64,000 bases of DNA from Micromonospora peucetia (GCF_900091625.1 NZ_FMIC01000002.1:2976001-3040000), one strand, 5' to 3'. Positions 35,608 through 45,552 are shown, counted from the stretch's first letter. A program made the numbers and translations. Notes: generated by a model from the sequence alone, not told the origin.

Positions 35608-36508
35608 CCTGCCAGGCCGGGCCGGGCGACTGACCCGCCGAGCCGGGCCGGGCCCCGCGCTGCGGGAGCTGTCCGGCCACGGTGGCGCCGACCGCCACGG
35701 CGAAGCCGGCCAGCTGCCAGCCGGTCATCGCCTGCCCGAGCGCGGCCCAGCCGAGCGCGGCGGCCGTCAGCGGGCTGAGCGCGCCGAGCAGCGAGACCTG
35801 GGTGACCGGCAGCCGGGCCGCGCCCCGGAACCACAGCGCGTACGCCAGCGCCGTCCCGACCAGCGTCAGCCACGCGTACCCGGCCAGCGCCGGCGGGTCG
35901 GGCACGGGCGGAGTCCCCTCGACCAGCAGGGCCACCGGCAACACCATCAGCCCGCCGGCGGTGAGCTGCCAGCCGGTGGCGGTGAGCGTGCCGACGCCCG
36001 GTGGGCGGCCCCAGCGGCGGGTCAGGACCAGTCCCGTGCCCATCGCGGCGGTGGCGGTCAACCCGGCGGCGACGCCGGTCGGGTCGAGGCCCGCCTGGGG
36101 GCGCAGCACGACCAGGGTGACCCCGGCCAGCGCGGCGAACGCGGCGGCGAGCGCCCGGGGGTGGGGCCGCTCGTGGAGCGCGAGCACCGTCAGGCCCGCC
36201 ACCAGCAGCGGCTGGGTGGCGCCGAGCACCGCGGCGGTGCCGCCGGGCAGGTGGTACGCGGCGAAGAAGAGCAGCGGGAAGAACGCCCCGATGTTCAACG
36301 CGCCGAGCACGGCAGCGCGCCACCACCAGACGCCGTGCGGGCGGTGCCGGGTCAACGCGAGCAGCAGCAGGCCGGCGGGGAGGGCCCGGATCGCACCGGA
36401 CCAGAGCGGTCTGTCGGGCGGCAGCAGCTCGCTGGTGACCAGGTACGTCGTGCCCCACGTGATCGGCGCGGCGGCGGTGAACAGGATGTCGAGCCAGCGT
36501 CGGTCCAC
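35516..36508 (-). CDS. EamA/DMT family exporter
   Basis: A 330-aa membrane protein with about ten helices and two EamA repeats, starting AAAPITWGTTYLVTSELLPP and with a second repeat near GLTATAAMGTGLVLTRRWG. Such carriers export small metabolites. The last 45 residues are a basic Arg/Pro/Gly tail not typical of the family. It is produced by read-through into sequence antisense to the convergent gene, so the ancestral stop may be lost. TAAGGT lies 6 nt before its GTG (leaderless), just beside a candidate MarR operator shared with the divergent marR gene. Confidence 0.88.
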   Translation of the reverse strand: MDRRWLDILFTAAAPITWGTTYLVTSELLPPDRPLWSGAIRALPAGLLLLALTRHRPHGVWWWRAAVLGALNIGAFFPLLFFAAYHLPGGTAAVLGATQPLLVAGLTVLALHERPHPRALAAAFAALAGVTLVVLRPQAGLDPTGVAAGLTATAAMGTGLVLTRRWGRPPGVGTLTATGWQLTAGGLMVLPVALLVEGTPPVPDPPALAGYAWLTLVGTALAYALWFRGAARLPVTQVSLLGALSPLTAAALGWAALGQAMTGWQLAGFAVAVGATVAGQLPQRGARPGSAGQSPGPAWQVSRGARPGGGRPPRSAGRRAPTPRRRPAAG

Positions 36509-36514
36509 GACCCC

Positions 36515-36550
36515 ACCTTAATCCTTGTCGCTAAGTATCTTGCGACTAAG
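36515..36550. promoter_or_regulatory. Shared EamA/MarR control region with candidate operator
   Basis: Two near-identical 12-mers, CTTGTCGCTAAG (36524-36535) and CTTGCGACTAAG (36539-36550), lie between the divergent genes. They border the TAAGGT -10 (36515-36520, minus strand) of the exporter and TAAGCT (36547-36552) on the plus strand. Confidence 0.5.
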
Positions 36551-36601
36551 CTACTTCGTGGTGAGCGGAAGGGCGAGTGCGAGGTGCGGCACAATCCGGG
36601 G

Positions 36602-37105
36602 GTGACCGAGCGGGACGACGTCGACGGCATCGTCGAGCAGTGGCAGCGGGAACGCCCCGGGATGCGTCCCGAGCCGATGGCGGTCTTCGGCCGGATCTAC
36701 CGGCTGGCCCGGCTCGTCGGCGACGAGCAGGAACGCACCTACGCCCGCTGGTCAATCAGCCGGGGCGAGTTCGACGTACTCGCCGCCCTGCTCCGCGCCG
36801 GCGCCCCCCACACGTTGGCGCCGAAGGCGCTCACCGCCTCGCTGATGCTCACCTCCGGTGGGATGACCGGCCGGCTCGACCGGCTGGAACGCGCCGGGCT
36901 GGTCCGCCGCTCACCCGACCCGGCGGACCGGCGCGGCCTCCAGGTCGCACTCACCCCGGCCGGCCGCGAGCTGGTCGAGGAGGCCGCCGACGCGGGGCTG
37001 GCCGTCCAGCGCCGGCTGCTCGACGCGCTGCCCGCCGAGGACCAGGGGCGCCTCGCCGACCTGCTGCGTACGCTGCTGGGCGCGGTGACCGACGGCGGGC
37101 GCTGA
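36602..37105 (+). CDS. MarR family transcriptional regulator
   Basis: A 167-aa winged-helix regulator. The DNA-binding region is LAPKALTASLMLTSGGMTGRLDRLERAGLVRRSPDPADRRG, with the DxRR wing typical of MarR. It is divergent from an EamA exporter, the usual arrangement for a repressor that responds to a compound removed by its neighbour. GTG 36602 (VTERDDVDG) fits family N-termini; a GTG at 36584 with GGAAGGG upstream is an alternative start. Confidence 0.9.
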   Translation: MTERDDVDGIVEQWQRERPGMRPEPMAVFGRIYRLARLVGDEQERTYARWSISRGEFDVLAALLRAGAPHTLAPKALTASLMLTSGGMTGRLDRLERAGLVRRSPDPADRRGLQVALTPAGRELVEEAADAGLAVQRRLLDALPAEDQGRLADLLRTLLGAVTDGGR

Positions 37106-37188
37106 GCGACCGCGCGGACCGGCCGGCGACGGCGGTCAGGCAGGCCTCGGGCAGGATGGGCACCGCCGACCCCGACGGAAGGACGACC

Positions 37189-37923
37189 ATGCCCGCCAGT
37201 GAACCGACCATCCTCGCCACCAGCATGGGCATCTACGCGCCGCGCCGGGAGAACGAGGCCCGGCGGGTCAACCCCGTCTTCGACCTCGCCGCCGAGCTGG
37301 CCGAGGCCGGGCCGGAGCCGAGGATCTGCTTCCTCAACCAGGCCGAGGGGGACCAGCCGACCACGCTCGCCCGGGTCTACGAGGCGTTCGCCGGCAGCCG
37401 GTTCCGGATGACGCACCTGGCGCTGTTCCCGATGCCGAACGTCGACGACATCCGTGCCCACCTGCTCGCCCAGGACGTCGTCTGGGTGGGCGGCGGCAGC
37501 GTCGCCAACCTCTGCGCGGTGTGGCGGGTGCACGGCCTCGGCGAGATCCTGCGCGAGTGCTGGGAGGCCGGCGTGGTGCTCGGCGGCGTTTCCGCCGGCT
37601 CGATCTGCTGGCACACCGGCGGGGCCACCGACAGCTTCGGCACCGACCTTCGCGGCTTCACCGACGGGCTGGGCTGGCTGCCCTACGGCAACGGCGTGCA
37701 CTACGACAGCGAGGAACAGCGCCGGCCGCTGATGCACCGGCTGGTCGGCGACGGCACGCTGCCGACCGCCCACTGCACCGAGGACGGCACCGGGCTGCTC
37801 TACCGGGGCGACCGGCTGGTCGAGGCGGTCGCGGACCGCGAGGGCGTCTCGGCGTACGAGGTCAGCCGCGCCCCGGACGGCAGTGTCCGGGAAACCCCGA
37901 TCGGCCCGCGCCTGCTCCGCTGA
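37189..37923 (+). CDS. Peptidase E family (S51) protein
   Basis: A 244-aa protein with the class I glutamine-amidotransferase-like fold of family S51. The nucleophile elbow GVSAGSICW carries the predicted catalytic Ser, and VWVGGGSVANL and a later His-containing segment (PTAHCTEDGTG) complete the core. The family cleaves Asp-Xaa dipeptides or cyanophycin-derived peptides. ATG 37189 has GGAAGG 6-7 nt upstream. Confidence 0.88.
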   Translation: MPASEPTILATSMGIYAPRRENEARRVNPVFDLAAELAEAGPEPRICFLNQAEGDQPTTLARVYEAFAGSRFRMTHLALFPMPNVDDIRAHLLAQDVVWVGGGSVANLCAVWRVHGLGEILRECWEAGVVLGGVSAGSICWHTGGATDSFGTDLRGFTDGLGWLPYGNGVHYDSEEQRRPLMHRLVGDGTLPTAHCTEDGTGLLYRGDRLVEAVADREGVSAYEVSRAPDGSVRETPIGPRLLR

Positions 37924-37995
37924 ACCGGGCGGTCCACCCGGCGACAGCGCACCGCGTTCCAGCGGCGGCACGGCACCGGCGTAAGCTGGCTCGTC

Positions 37996-39081
<1,086 letters not shown>

Positions 39082-39182
39082 ACACAGCCCATTCCCGCAG
39101 GTCAGTAGGTTGCGCCCTGGGCTCCGCCAGCGAGATGGCCGGCGGAACTTGATCCCCTGGGAGCCTCGGGATGGCGAGGGCT

Positions 39183-39650
39183 CTACACCGGGTTTCCCCC
39201 GGTGTTCTCGATCATCCGTCGGAGTACCCTCAGCGCAGTAACGTAGTCGGTGTCATCGATGCCCTGATGGATGCGGGCCCGGATGGCCGGGGCGTGGGTC
39301 TTCAGGTCGACGCGGACCTGCTCGCCGGCTTCGGTGATCCACAGCCGGCTCTCGCTGTCACGGCTGATCCAGCCACGTTCCAGCAGAACCTGCGCCTCGG
39401 CGTGCAGGTCGTCCTCGGGCTTGATATAGGTGGCTATTGCCTCCTGGAGCTCGGGAATGGTCATGCCGTGGCCGTCAGGGGAGATGTCGTTCTTCGACAG
39501 GTTGCGCAGCAGCCAGAACTGGGGCTGGGTGAAGCCGAGTTCGGCCTGCTGGGCGCGGGTGAAGGCGATGAGGGCCTCGTAGGCCAGGCGGGTCCAGTAG
39601 GCCGCCGGCTGGGCTGCCAGTTCAGCGTTGGTCATCTGATCGATCGTCAC
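39183..39650 (-). CDS. MarR-like winged-helix protein
   Basis: A 155-aa protein with a MarR-type core: GFTQPQFWLLRNLSKN, then a recognition region around MTIPELQEAIATYIKPEDDLHAEAQVLLERGWISRDSESRLWITEAGEQV. The wing lacks the usual DxRR. GTG 39650 is chosen with GGATGG upstream. It is expressed from a promoter that carries a MerR-type operator, so it is probably a downstream member of another regulator's circuit. Confidence 0.75.
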   Translation of the reverse strand: MTIDQMTNAELAAQPAAYWTRLAYEALIAFTRAQQAELGFTQPQFWLLRNLSKNDISPDGHGMTIPELQEAIATYIKPEDDLHAEAQVLLERGWISRDSESRLWITEAGEQVRVDLKTHAPAIRARIHQGIDDTDYVTALRVLRRMIENTGGNPV

Positions 39651-39686
39651 CGGGCCATCCCTGTTCGAGCGATCGCTAGTGGCATG

Positions 39687-39717
39687 ACCGTAAGACCTCA
39701 AGCTTGGTTGAGGTCAA
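39687..39717 (-). promoter_or_regulatory. MerR-type promoter with 19-bp spacer and dyad
   Basis: On the minus strand TTGACC (39712-39717) and TACGGT (39687-39692) are separated by 19 bp. The spacer region holds a perfect 8-bp dyad, GACCTCAA (39694-39701) and TTGAGGTC (39708-39715). The overlong spacer plus dyad is the hallmark of MerR/SoxR-family activated promoters. Confidence 0.65.
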
Positions 39718-39768
39718 CAGGCCGCAGGGCCGCGGTAGGTGACGACGGGTGCGAGCGACGGCGGTCCG

Positions 39769-40548
39769 TCAGAGGAACTGGTACGTCTCCTCGGCGGCTT
39801 CCTCGATCTCGGCGGCGGGCGGTGCGGTCACCGTCACCGGCTTGCCGAAGTCGCTCATCCGCATCTCGGTCACGACATCACCCAGGCTCTTGGTGGCGAC
39901 CGTGTAGGACAGTGCGGTGAGCCGGCCGTCGGCGTCGACTGTCGCCTCGAACGGGATCGCCTTTGGGTCCTTCGCCAACTTGGCGGTCGACTTGATCCCG
40001 TCGCGCATCCCCGCCTCCGCGCTGGCGACCTCGGCTGCCTTCTCCAGGTCGGCGATGCCGCGGTAACGGCCGTCACCCACCTTCTCGGCGGACACCACGC
40101 CGCCGACGATACCCGTCTGCGACTTCAGGTCGAAGGACTGGCGCATCGAGCTGCCCGGCCGCAGCTTCGTAAGGTCGATCTTCATCCACGGCTTGTCGCC
40201 GTCGAGCGAGGCCGACTTGATGTAGGCGACGTCCCCGATCAGCCGGGCCTCGATTGGCTCGGGCGCGTTGCCGGTGATGTGGAGCGCGCGGGCGACCGGG
40301 TCCATCTTTCCGACGAGCTGGACGGACACTGGGCCGGCCTTGACCGACGCATCCATTTGGAGGGCGCCGGAAAGGCTGCGATCCATGCCCTGCCGGACGA
40401 CGGCGATTGGGTCGGCCGGGGAGGTGGCCGGGGCGGACGAAGTCCCGGCGGGATCAGGCTGGGTCCCGGTGGGGCCGTCGGAGTTGGTGCCACAGCCGAC
40501 CAGAAGAGCGGCGAGGGCAACCGAAAGGGCAGGGATCAGTCGGCGCAT
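39769..40548 (-). CDS. LppX/LprG-like lipoprotein
   Basis: A 259-aa lipoprotein. The signal peptide ends in a lipobox LVGC with Cys19 lipidated, followed by a Thr/Ser/Pro linker. The mature domain (QGMDRSLSGALQMDASVKAGPVSVQL...VTVTAPPAAEIEEAAEE) has the beta-rich pattern of the mycobacterial LppX/LprAFG family, which binds lipids in the cell envelope. TATGAT lies 7 nt before the ATG, so the message is probably leaderless. Confidence 0.8.
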   Translation of the reverse strand: MRRLIPALSVALAALLVGCGTNSDGPTGTQPDPAGTSSAPATSPADPIAVVRQGMDRSLSGALQMDASVKAGPVSVQLVGKMDPVARALHITGNAPEPIEARLIGDVAYIKSASLDGDKPWMKIDLTKLRPGSSMRQSFDLKSQTGIVGGVVSAEKVGDGRYRGIADLEKAAEVASAEAGMRDGIKSTAKLAKDPKAIPFEATVDADGRLTALSYTVATKSLGDVVTEMRMSDFGKPVTVTAPPAAEIEEAAEETYQFL

Positions 40549-40555
40549 GGAGATG

Positions 40556-40561
40556 ATCATA
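40556..40561 (-). promoter_or_regulatory. -10 of the leaderless lipoprotein transcript
   Basis: TATGAT on the minus strand, 5 of 6 to TATAAT, 7 nt before the ATG at 40548. Confidence 0.5.
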
Positions 40562-40692
40562 ATGAGCGATCTCAACCGCTATTCTCGGCGGCACCGTCCG
40601 GGCCATGACGGCTCACCTGGCTCCTCAGGGCGACAATCCGGTAGCCGGGGGGCGATGCCGTCAGGGTCGGTTACGGCGCGGTGCGGCGTCGG

Positions 40693-41625
40693 TCACCTCA
40701 GCCCCGCCCAGGGATCCTCCCGACGCCACAGGGTCGGCAGGTGCAGAGCGACCCGGTCCTGGTGGGCCAGCCGGGCGAGGACCCGCATGGTGACGTCGAG
40801 GTCGTCGCCCGCGTACGGCAGGGCGCGCAGCGGCTGGTCGAGCGGGCGGAAGAAGTCGTCCCAGTGGACGAGGACCACGCGACGCGCCCCGACGGCCCGT
40901 ACGGTCTCGGCCCAGTACGCACGGATGTAGTCCTCGTCCTGCACGCCGAGCTGGCCGACGCCCAGGTAGACGACGTCGGCCCGGTGCCCGTCGAGCGCTC
41001 CTGGCCGGTAGCCGGCGCTGCCCTGGACCAGGGCGGTCCGGCCGCTCGCGTGCTCGACGAACACCGACCAGGCTTCACCGCACCGGTAGGCGGACGCCCT
41101 GGCAGGGGGCGCCACGGGTTCGGTGATGGTGCCGGGGAAGCGGTCCGGTGGGCAGTGTTCGGACTCGACGAACGTGAGGGTGAACGCACCCAGGGACATC
41201 GGCTCGTGGGGCGTGACGACGTGGATGCGGCCGTCGGCGAGACCGGCCCCTCGGCCGACACTGGCTGCGGACCGGCCACCGGCGAGCAGCGCGCCGGTGC
41301 GCAGGGCGACGGTCGCGGAGTCCATGACGTGATCGAAGTGGGTGTGCACCGGAATCACGGCGGCAAGGCGGCGGCCCCCGTGGTCCAGCCCCAGCCGGGC
41401 GAGCGCGGAGTCGATGCGCGCGTTGTCGGGTGCGAGCCTGCCGAGGGCGACCCTGAGCAGGGACGGCCGAGAGAAGAACCCGTCGGTCAGTACGGCGGTG
41501 TCGCCGTCGTCGAACAGCAGGCTGGAGACGCCGAGAAACGTGACGCCGAAGTCCTCCGCCGAGGGTGGGACGTCGAACCGGTCGGCGTAGGCGTCCAGGT
41601 CGGGGCGGCCGAGCTTGATGCGCAT
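40693..41625 (-). CDS. MBL-fold metallohydrolase
   Basis: A 310-aa metallo-beta-lactamase-fold protein with HTHFDH (HxHxDH) and a C-terminal LVHWDDFFRP segment that supplies a late His and Asp. The sequence VTFLGVSSLLFDDGDTAVLTDGFFSRPS is typical of the UlaG/RomA-like branch. Its start codon lies 9 nt from the stop of the PucR-type gene, so the two are likely co-transcribed. Substrate unknown. Confidence 0.82.
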   Translation of the reverse strand: MRIKLGRPDLDAYADRFDVPPSAEDFGVTFLGVSSLLFDDGDTAVLTDGFFSRPSLLRVALGRLAPDNARIDSALARLGLDHGGRRLAAVIPVHTHFDHVMDSATVALRTGALLAGGRSAASVGRGAGLADGRIHVVTPHEPMSLGAFTLTFVESEHCPPDRFPGTITEPVAPPARASAYRCGEAWSVFVEHASGRTALVQGSAGYRPGALDGHRADVVYLGVGQLGVQDEDYIRAYWAETVRAVGARRVVLVHWDDFFRPLDQPLRALPYAGDDLDVTMRVLARLAHQDRVALHLPTLWRREDPWAGLR

Positions 41626-41634
41626 GGCGGGACG

Positions 41635-42855
41635 CTACCGCCTGACGGGTGGCCGGCCGGTCGGCGTACGGTCGCGGTCTGCGACCTCGCCCACGCTCCG
41701 GGCGATGTCGAGCATCAGGCGGTCCCAGGAGAGCCGGATGTCGCGGCCGGACAGTTCGGTGACGCGGCGTAGCCGGTGCCGCATCGTCTGGGGGTGCAGG
41801 CCGAGCCGCTCGGCCGCCTCGGTGGACGAGCCCCAGCGCAGGTATCCACTGAGCCCTTCGCGCAGGTGCGCGTTCCTGGCCTCGGCCACCGGGCCGAGGG
41901 CCTCGGCCGCGAGCTCGGCGGGGTCGACGGACGGTTGCCCGCGTAGCAGGGCCACCAGCATCGCGTCGCCCCGGTCGAGGATCGGCGAGTTGGCGTACGC
42001 CTCGTCGGGTGCGTGGTCGAGCGCGGCGGAGGCGAGGCGGAACTCCGCCGGGAGCGCGGCGGGGGTGACCTTCCGGATCACGCAGGCACGCCATTTTCGG
42101 AACGTCAGTTCGCCGGTCAGGTCGGGGACGGTGGCGGCCAGCAGCACCCCCTGATGACGCCGAAGCGCGTGCAGGACGTCCAACGGCTGGCCGCCGCCGG
42201 CCGAGGAGATCGACGAGGCGAGATCAGCGACGTCGCCCTCCGAAAGGACGGTTCCGGTGCTGTCTGGTGCGACCACGACGAGGGCGAGGGCCGCCGGGAT
42301 CGCGATGCCCAACTGGGCCGCCCGGTCCGCCAGTACGGCCGCAGAGGTCTGCCGGCCGGTCAGGAGGTCGTGGGTGAGGCCTGCGAGCATCTGCGTACGG
42401 TTGCTGTTCAACTGTTCGACGGCGCTGTTGTAGCCGGCGAACAGGGACTCCGACAGCTGGTCGACGCCGGTGAGTAGCGTGCGGTTCAGCGCCACCACGT
42501 CGGACAGGGCCAGCCCGTCGGAGGCCAGGTCGATGACCAGGTCACTGATCTCGACCGCGGCGACCCGGTAGGCGCGCAGCACCGCGAACAGGGGGCGACC
42601 GTCGGTGGCCCGGGCGGCCCCGATGCCCCGGAACCGCTGGAGGTCGGCCGCGGTCAGGGTGCTGTCGTCGATCCACATCTCGATCAGCCTGCGGATCGCC
42701 CACGCGGCGATGGCGCGGGTCTCGGCCAACTGGGCGGGGCTGATGGTGCTGTAGGCAGGGACCTCGCGCAGCACGGCGGCGATGACGCGTTCGTCGACCC
42801 CGCTACCGCGCTCGACGAGTCGCCGCTGCACGGCCACCCGCTCCGGAAGACCCAT
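41635..42855 (-). CDS. PucR-family transcriptional regulator
   Basis: A 406-aa regulator with a GGDEF-like/PucR central region and a C-terminal helix-turn-helix (LREGLSGYLRWGSSTEAAERLGLHPQTMRHRLRRVTEL), the HTH_30 type of PucR/CdaR activators. The N-terminal half is all-helical. Members control catabolic genes such as purine or steroid use. It is divergent from a flavin dehydrogenase; a 17-bp near-perfect palindrome lies just upstream of its ATG. Confidence 0.88.
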   Translation of the reverse strand: MGLPERVAVQRRLVERGSGVDERVIAAVLREVPAYSTISPAQLAETRAIAAWAIRRLIEMWIDDSTLTAADLQRFRGIGAARATDGRPLFAVLRAYRVAAVEISDLVIDLASDGLALSDVVALNRTLLTGVDQLSESLFAGYNSAVEQLNSNRTQMLAGLTHDLLTGRQTSAAVLADRAAQLGIAIPAALALVVVAPDSTGTVLSEGDVADLASSISSAGGGQPLDVLHALRRHQGVLLAATVPDLTGELTFRKWRACVIRKVTPAALPAEFRLASAALDHAPDEAYANSPILDRGDAMLVALLRGQPSVDPAELAAEALGPVAEARNAHLREGLSGYLRWGSSTEAAERLGLHPQTMRHRLRRVTELSGRDIRLSWDRLMLDIARSVGEVADRDRTPTGRPPVRR

Positions 42856-42864
42856 GACGCTGTT

Positions 42865-42881
42865 TTATCACTGAGTGACAA
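42865..42881. promoter_or_regulatory. Candidate operator between pucR-type gene and FAD dehydrogenase
   Basis: TTATCACTGAGTGACAA is a 17-bp palindrome with one mismatched pair, 9 nt from the regulator's ATG and 64 nt from the divergent dehydrogenase. Confidence 0.45.
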
Positions 42882-42945
42882 GGCGCGTCCTCATCCGCCG
42901 CGGTTTTGATCGTCGGCTAACGCGACGACGGGGAGAGTGCCCGCC

Positions 42946-44595
42946 ATGGACGCAGACGTGATCGTTGTCGGGGCGGGGCTGGCCGGGCTGGTTGCCGCCG
43001 CCGAACTCGCGGAGGCGGGCCGCCGGGTGATCCTGCTCGATCAGGAGCCCGGGGCAAATCTGGGTGGGCAGGCGTTCTGGTCCTTCGGCGGACTGTTTCT
43101 GGTCGACTCACCGGAGCAGCGCCGGATGGGGATCAGGGACTCGCGTGAGCTGGCACTCCAGGACTGGCTGGGTACGGCCGGGTTCGACCGGCCCGAGGAC
43201 GAGTGGCCGCGCAGGTGGGCCGAGGCGTACGTGGACTTCGCGGCCGGGGAGAAGCGGTCCTGGCTGCACGCCCGGGGCGTACGGTTCTTCCCGGTCGTCG
43301 GCTGGGCCGAGCGCGGCGGGTACGGGGCCACCGGGCACGGCAACTCGGTCCCGCGTTTCCACGTCACCTGGGGCACCGGACCCGCAGTCGTCGCGCCGTT
43401 CGCGCGCCGGGTCCGTGACGCGGCCTCGAAGGGACTGGTCACCCTCGCGTTCCGGCACCGCGTCGACGAACTCGTCGTGACCGACGGGGCGGTGACCGGC
43501 GTCCGGGGTGCCGTCCTGGAGCCGAGCGACTCCGCTCGCGGAGTGGCCAGCAGCCGCACCGTGGTCGGTGACTTCGAGCTGACCGCCCAGGCTGTCCTGG
43601 TGGCCTCCGGCGGTATCGGCGCCGACCACGACCTGGTCCGCAGGAACTGGCCGGCCCGTCTCGGCACCCCACCCGAGCACATGATCACCGGTGTCCCCGC
43701 CCACGTGGACGGACGGATGCTGCGGATCACCCAGGACGCCGGCGGCAACGTCATCAACCCCGACCGGATGTGGCACTACGTCGAGGGGGTGAAGAACTGG
43801 AACCCCGTCTGGGCCGGCCACGGCATTCGTATCCTGCCCGGGCCCTCCTCGCTGTGGTTCGACGCCACCGGCAAGCGACTGCCCGGACCGCTCTATCCCG
43901 GCTTCGACACCCTCGGCACGCTGGCGCACCTGCGGGCCACCGGGCACGACCACAGCTGGTTCGTACTCACCCAGAAGATCATCGAGAAGGAGTTCGCGCT
44001 CTCCGGCTCCGAGCAGAACCCCGACCTCACCAACAAGTCGGTCCGGCAGACCCTCGGCCGGATCCGCCCCGGCGCTCCCGCACCCGTCGAGGCGTTCAAG
44101 CAGCACGGCGAGGACTTCGTCGTCGCCGACACCCTCGACGAACTCGTCGCCGGCATGAACGCGCTGACCGGCCAGCCCCTGCTCGACGTCGAGGACATCC
44201 GGCGTGAGGTCGTCGCCCGCGACCGGGAGCTGGACAACGCGTTCACCAAGGACGGCCAGATCTCCGCCATCCACAACGCCCGCCGGTACCGGGGCGACAA
44301 GCTGGTCCGTACGGCGACCCCGCACAAGATTCTCGACCCGAAGGCCGGCCCACTCATCGCGGTCCGGTTGCACGTGATCACCCGCAAGACCCTCGGCGGC
44401 CTCCAGACCGACCTGTCGGCGCGGGTGCTCGGGTCTGACGCGACCCCGATCCCCGGCCTGTACGCCGCCGGTGAGGCGAGCGGATTCGGCGGGGGCGGCG
44501 TGCACGGCTACCGCTCCCTGGAGGGCACCTTCCTCGGCGGCTGCATCTTCTCCGGCCGGCAGGCCGGCCGCGCGATCACGCAGGCAACCGCATGA
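42946..44595 (+). CDS. FAD-binding dehydrogenase (KstD-like)
   Basis: A 549-aa flavoprotein of the FAD-dependent oxidoreductase 2 (fumarate reductase/KstD) family. Residues 1-30 hold the dinucleotide fold (DVIVVGAGLAGLVAAAELAEAG), and the C-terminus has GLYAAGEASGFGGGGVHGYRSLEGTFLGGCIFSG. LLDQEPGANLGGQAFWSFGGLFLVDS is characteristic of the COG3573 group. The substrate is not known; steroid-like compounds are possible but unproven. ATG 42946 is preferred with GGGGAG 10 nt upstream. Confidence 0.88.
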   Translation: MDADVIVVGAGLAGLVAAAELAEAGRRVILLDQEPGANLGGQAFWSFGGLFLVDSPEQRRMGIRDSRELALQDWLGTAGFDRPEDEWPRRWAEAYVDFAAGEKRSWLHARGVRFFPVVGWAERGGYGATGHGNSVPRFHVTWGTGPAVVAPFARRVRDAASKGLVTLAFRHRVDELVVTDGAVTGVRGAVLEPSDSARGVASSRTVVGDFELTAQAVLVASGGIGADHDLVRRNWPARLGTPPEHMITGVPAHVDGRMLRITQDAGGNVINPDRMWHYVEGVKNWNPVWAGHGIRILPGPSSLWFDATGKRLPGPLYPGFDTLGTLAHLRATGHDHSWFVLTQKIIEKEFALSGSEQNPDLTNKSVRQTLGRIRPGAPAPVEAFKQHGEDFVVADTLDELVAGMNALTGQPLLDVEDIRREVVARDRELDNAFTKDGQISAIHNARRYRGDKLVRTATPHKILDPKAGPLIAVRLHVITRKTLGGLQTDLSARVLGSDATPIPGLYAAGEASGFGGGGVHGYRSLEGTFLGGCIFSGRQAGRAITQATA

Positions 44596-44637
44596 CGGTT
44601 GGCCACGCGGTCCCGACGGTCCTGCCGGATCAGGGCC

Positions 44638-45033
44638 TTACCAGTCGCGCCACTCGTCGGTGAGCTCATACCGCTCGATGTCGTGCCGGGAGGTGAGCGC
44701 CTCGACGTCGAGGCCCGCGTTCGTCAGGACGACGTCGACGTACTCGCACAGGTCCTCGCGTTCGCCCGTCTCGATCATGCCGTGCTCGTCGCTGACGGCG
44801 TTGAGGGCGGTGATCACCCGCTCCACCGCGGCGAAGACCTCCTCGTCGGACGGTGCGGAGAGCGAGCGTACGTCCGCTTCGTAGGCGTCGAGAGCGGCGT
44901 CGACGGCGGTGATGAAAGGTTCGGACCAGAGGCGGAGGGCGTACGCGGCGTCCTCGGTGAGGGTGCCCGCCGCGATGGCGGCCTTCTGCTCCCGCACATC
45001 GCGGCCCCACTTCTGGCTGGGTCGGGTGATCAT
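44638..45033 (-). CDS. Hypothetical acidic helical protein
   Basis: A 131-aa soluble, strongly acidic, largely helical protein. The central region (APSDEEVFAAVERVITALNAVSDEHGMIETGEREDLCEYVDVVL) has regular heptad-like spacing. I do not recognise the family. It starts at ATG 45033, 7 nt from a TAGGCT -10 with no ribosome site. Confidence 0.65.
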   Translation of the reverse strand: MITRPSQKWGRDVREQKAAIAAGTLTEDAAYALRLWSEPFITAVDAALDAYEADVRSLSAPSDEEVFAAVERVITALNAVSDEHGMIETGEREDLCEYVDVVLTNAGLDVEALTSRHDIERYELTDEWRDW

Positions 45034-45040
45034 GCGGGGC

Positions 45041-45046
45041 AGCCTA
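45041..45046 (-). promoter_or_regulatory. -10 of leaderless 44638-45033 transcript
   Basis: TAGGCT on the minus strand, 7 nt before the ATG at 45033. Confidence 0.5.
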
Positions 45047-45134
45047 GCGGCGACGTCCGACACCGTGCCCGAGCCGGGCGGCACACTCCGGCCCATGGGC
45101 GTGGTGCCTGCGGGCGATCCCGGCACGCCACCGA

Positions 45135-45470
45135 TCAGCCGCCGCGCGGGGCGTACATGATGACGGCGACCCCGACCAGGCAGATGGTCGCGCCGACGAG
45201 GTCGTAGCGGTCGGGGCGGAACTTGTCGACGACCATTCCCCAGGCCAGCGAGCCGGCCACGAAGATGCCCCCGTAGGCGGCCAGGATGCGGCCGAAGTTC
45301 GGGTCGGGTTGGAAGGTGGCGACGAAGCCGTACAACCCGAGGGCGATGACCCCGCCCGCCACCCACAGAAGTCCCCGGTTCTCGCGCCAGCCCTGCCACA
45401 CGAGCCACGCCCCGCCGATCTCGGCCAGCGCGGCGAGCAGGAACAGCAGGATCGAGCGGACCACCGTCAT
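45135..45470 (-). CDS. YnfA family (UPF0060) membrane protein
   Basis: A 111-aa protein with four membrane helices and the family signature [16 protein letters not shown]...[48 protein letters not shown]. Length matches UPF0060 (about 108 aa). Family members are DMT/SMR-like and of uncertain transport role. The start is ATG 45470. Confidence 0.92.
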   Translation of the reverse strand: MTVVRSILLFLLAALAEIGGAWLVWQGWRENRGLLWVAGGVIALGLYGFVATFQPDPNFGRILAAYGGIFVAGSLAWGMVVDKFRPDRYDLVGATICLVGVAVIMYAPRGG

Positions 45471-45552
45471 GGGTGGGACGGTAGCGGGAGCACCACCTGG
45501 TCCTGCGGGTCGGGCCGCTCGCGGAGGGCGGTTTCCGCCGGTGCGGGTGCCG

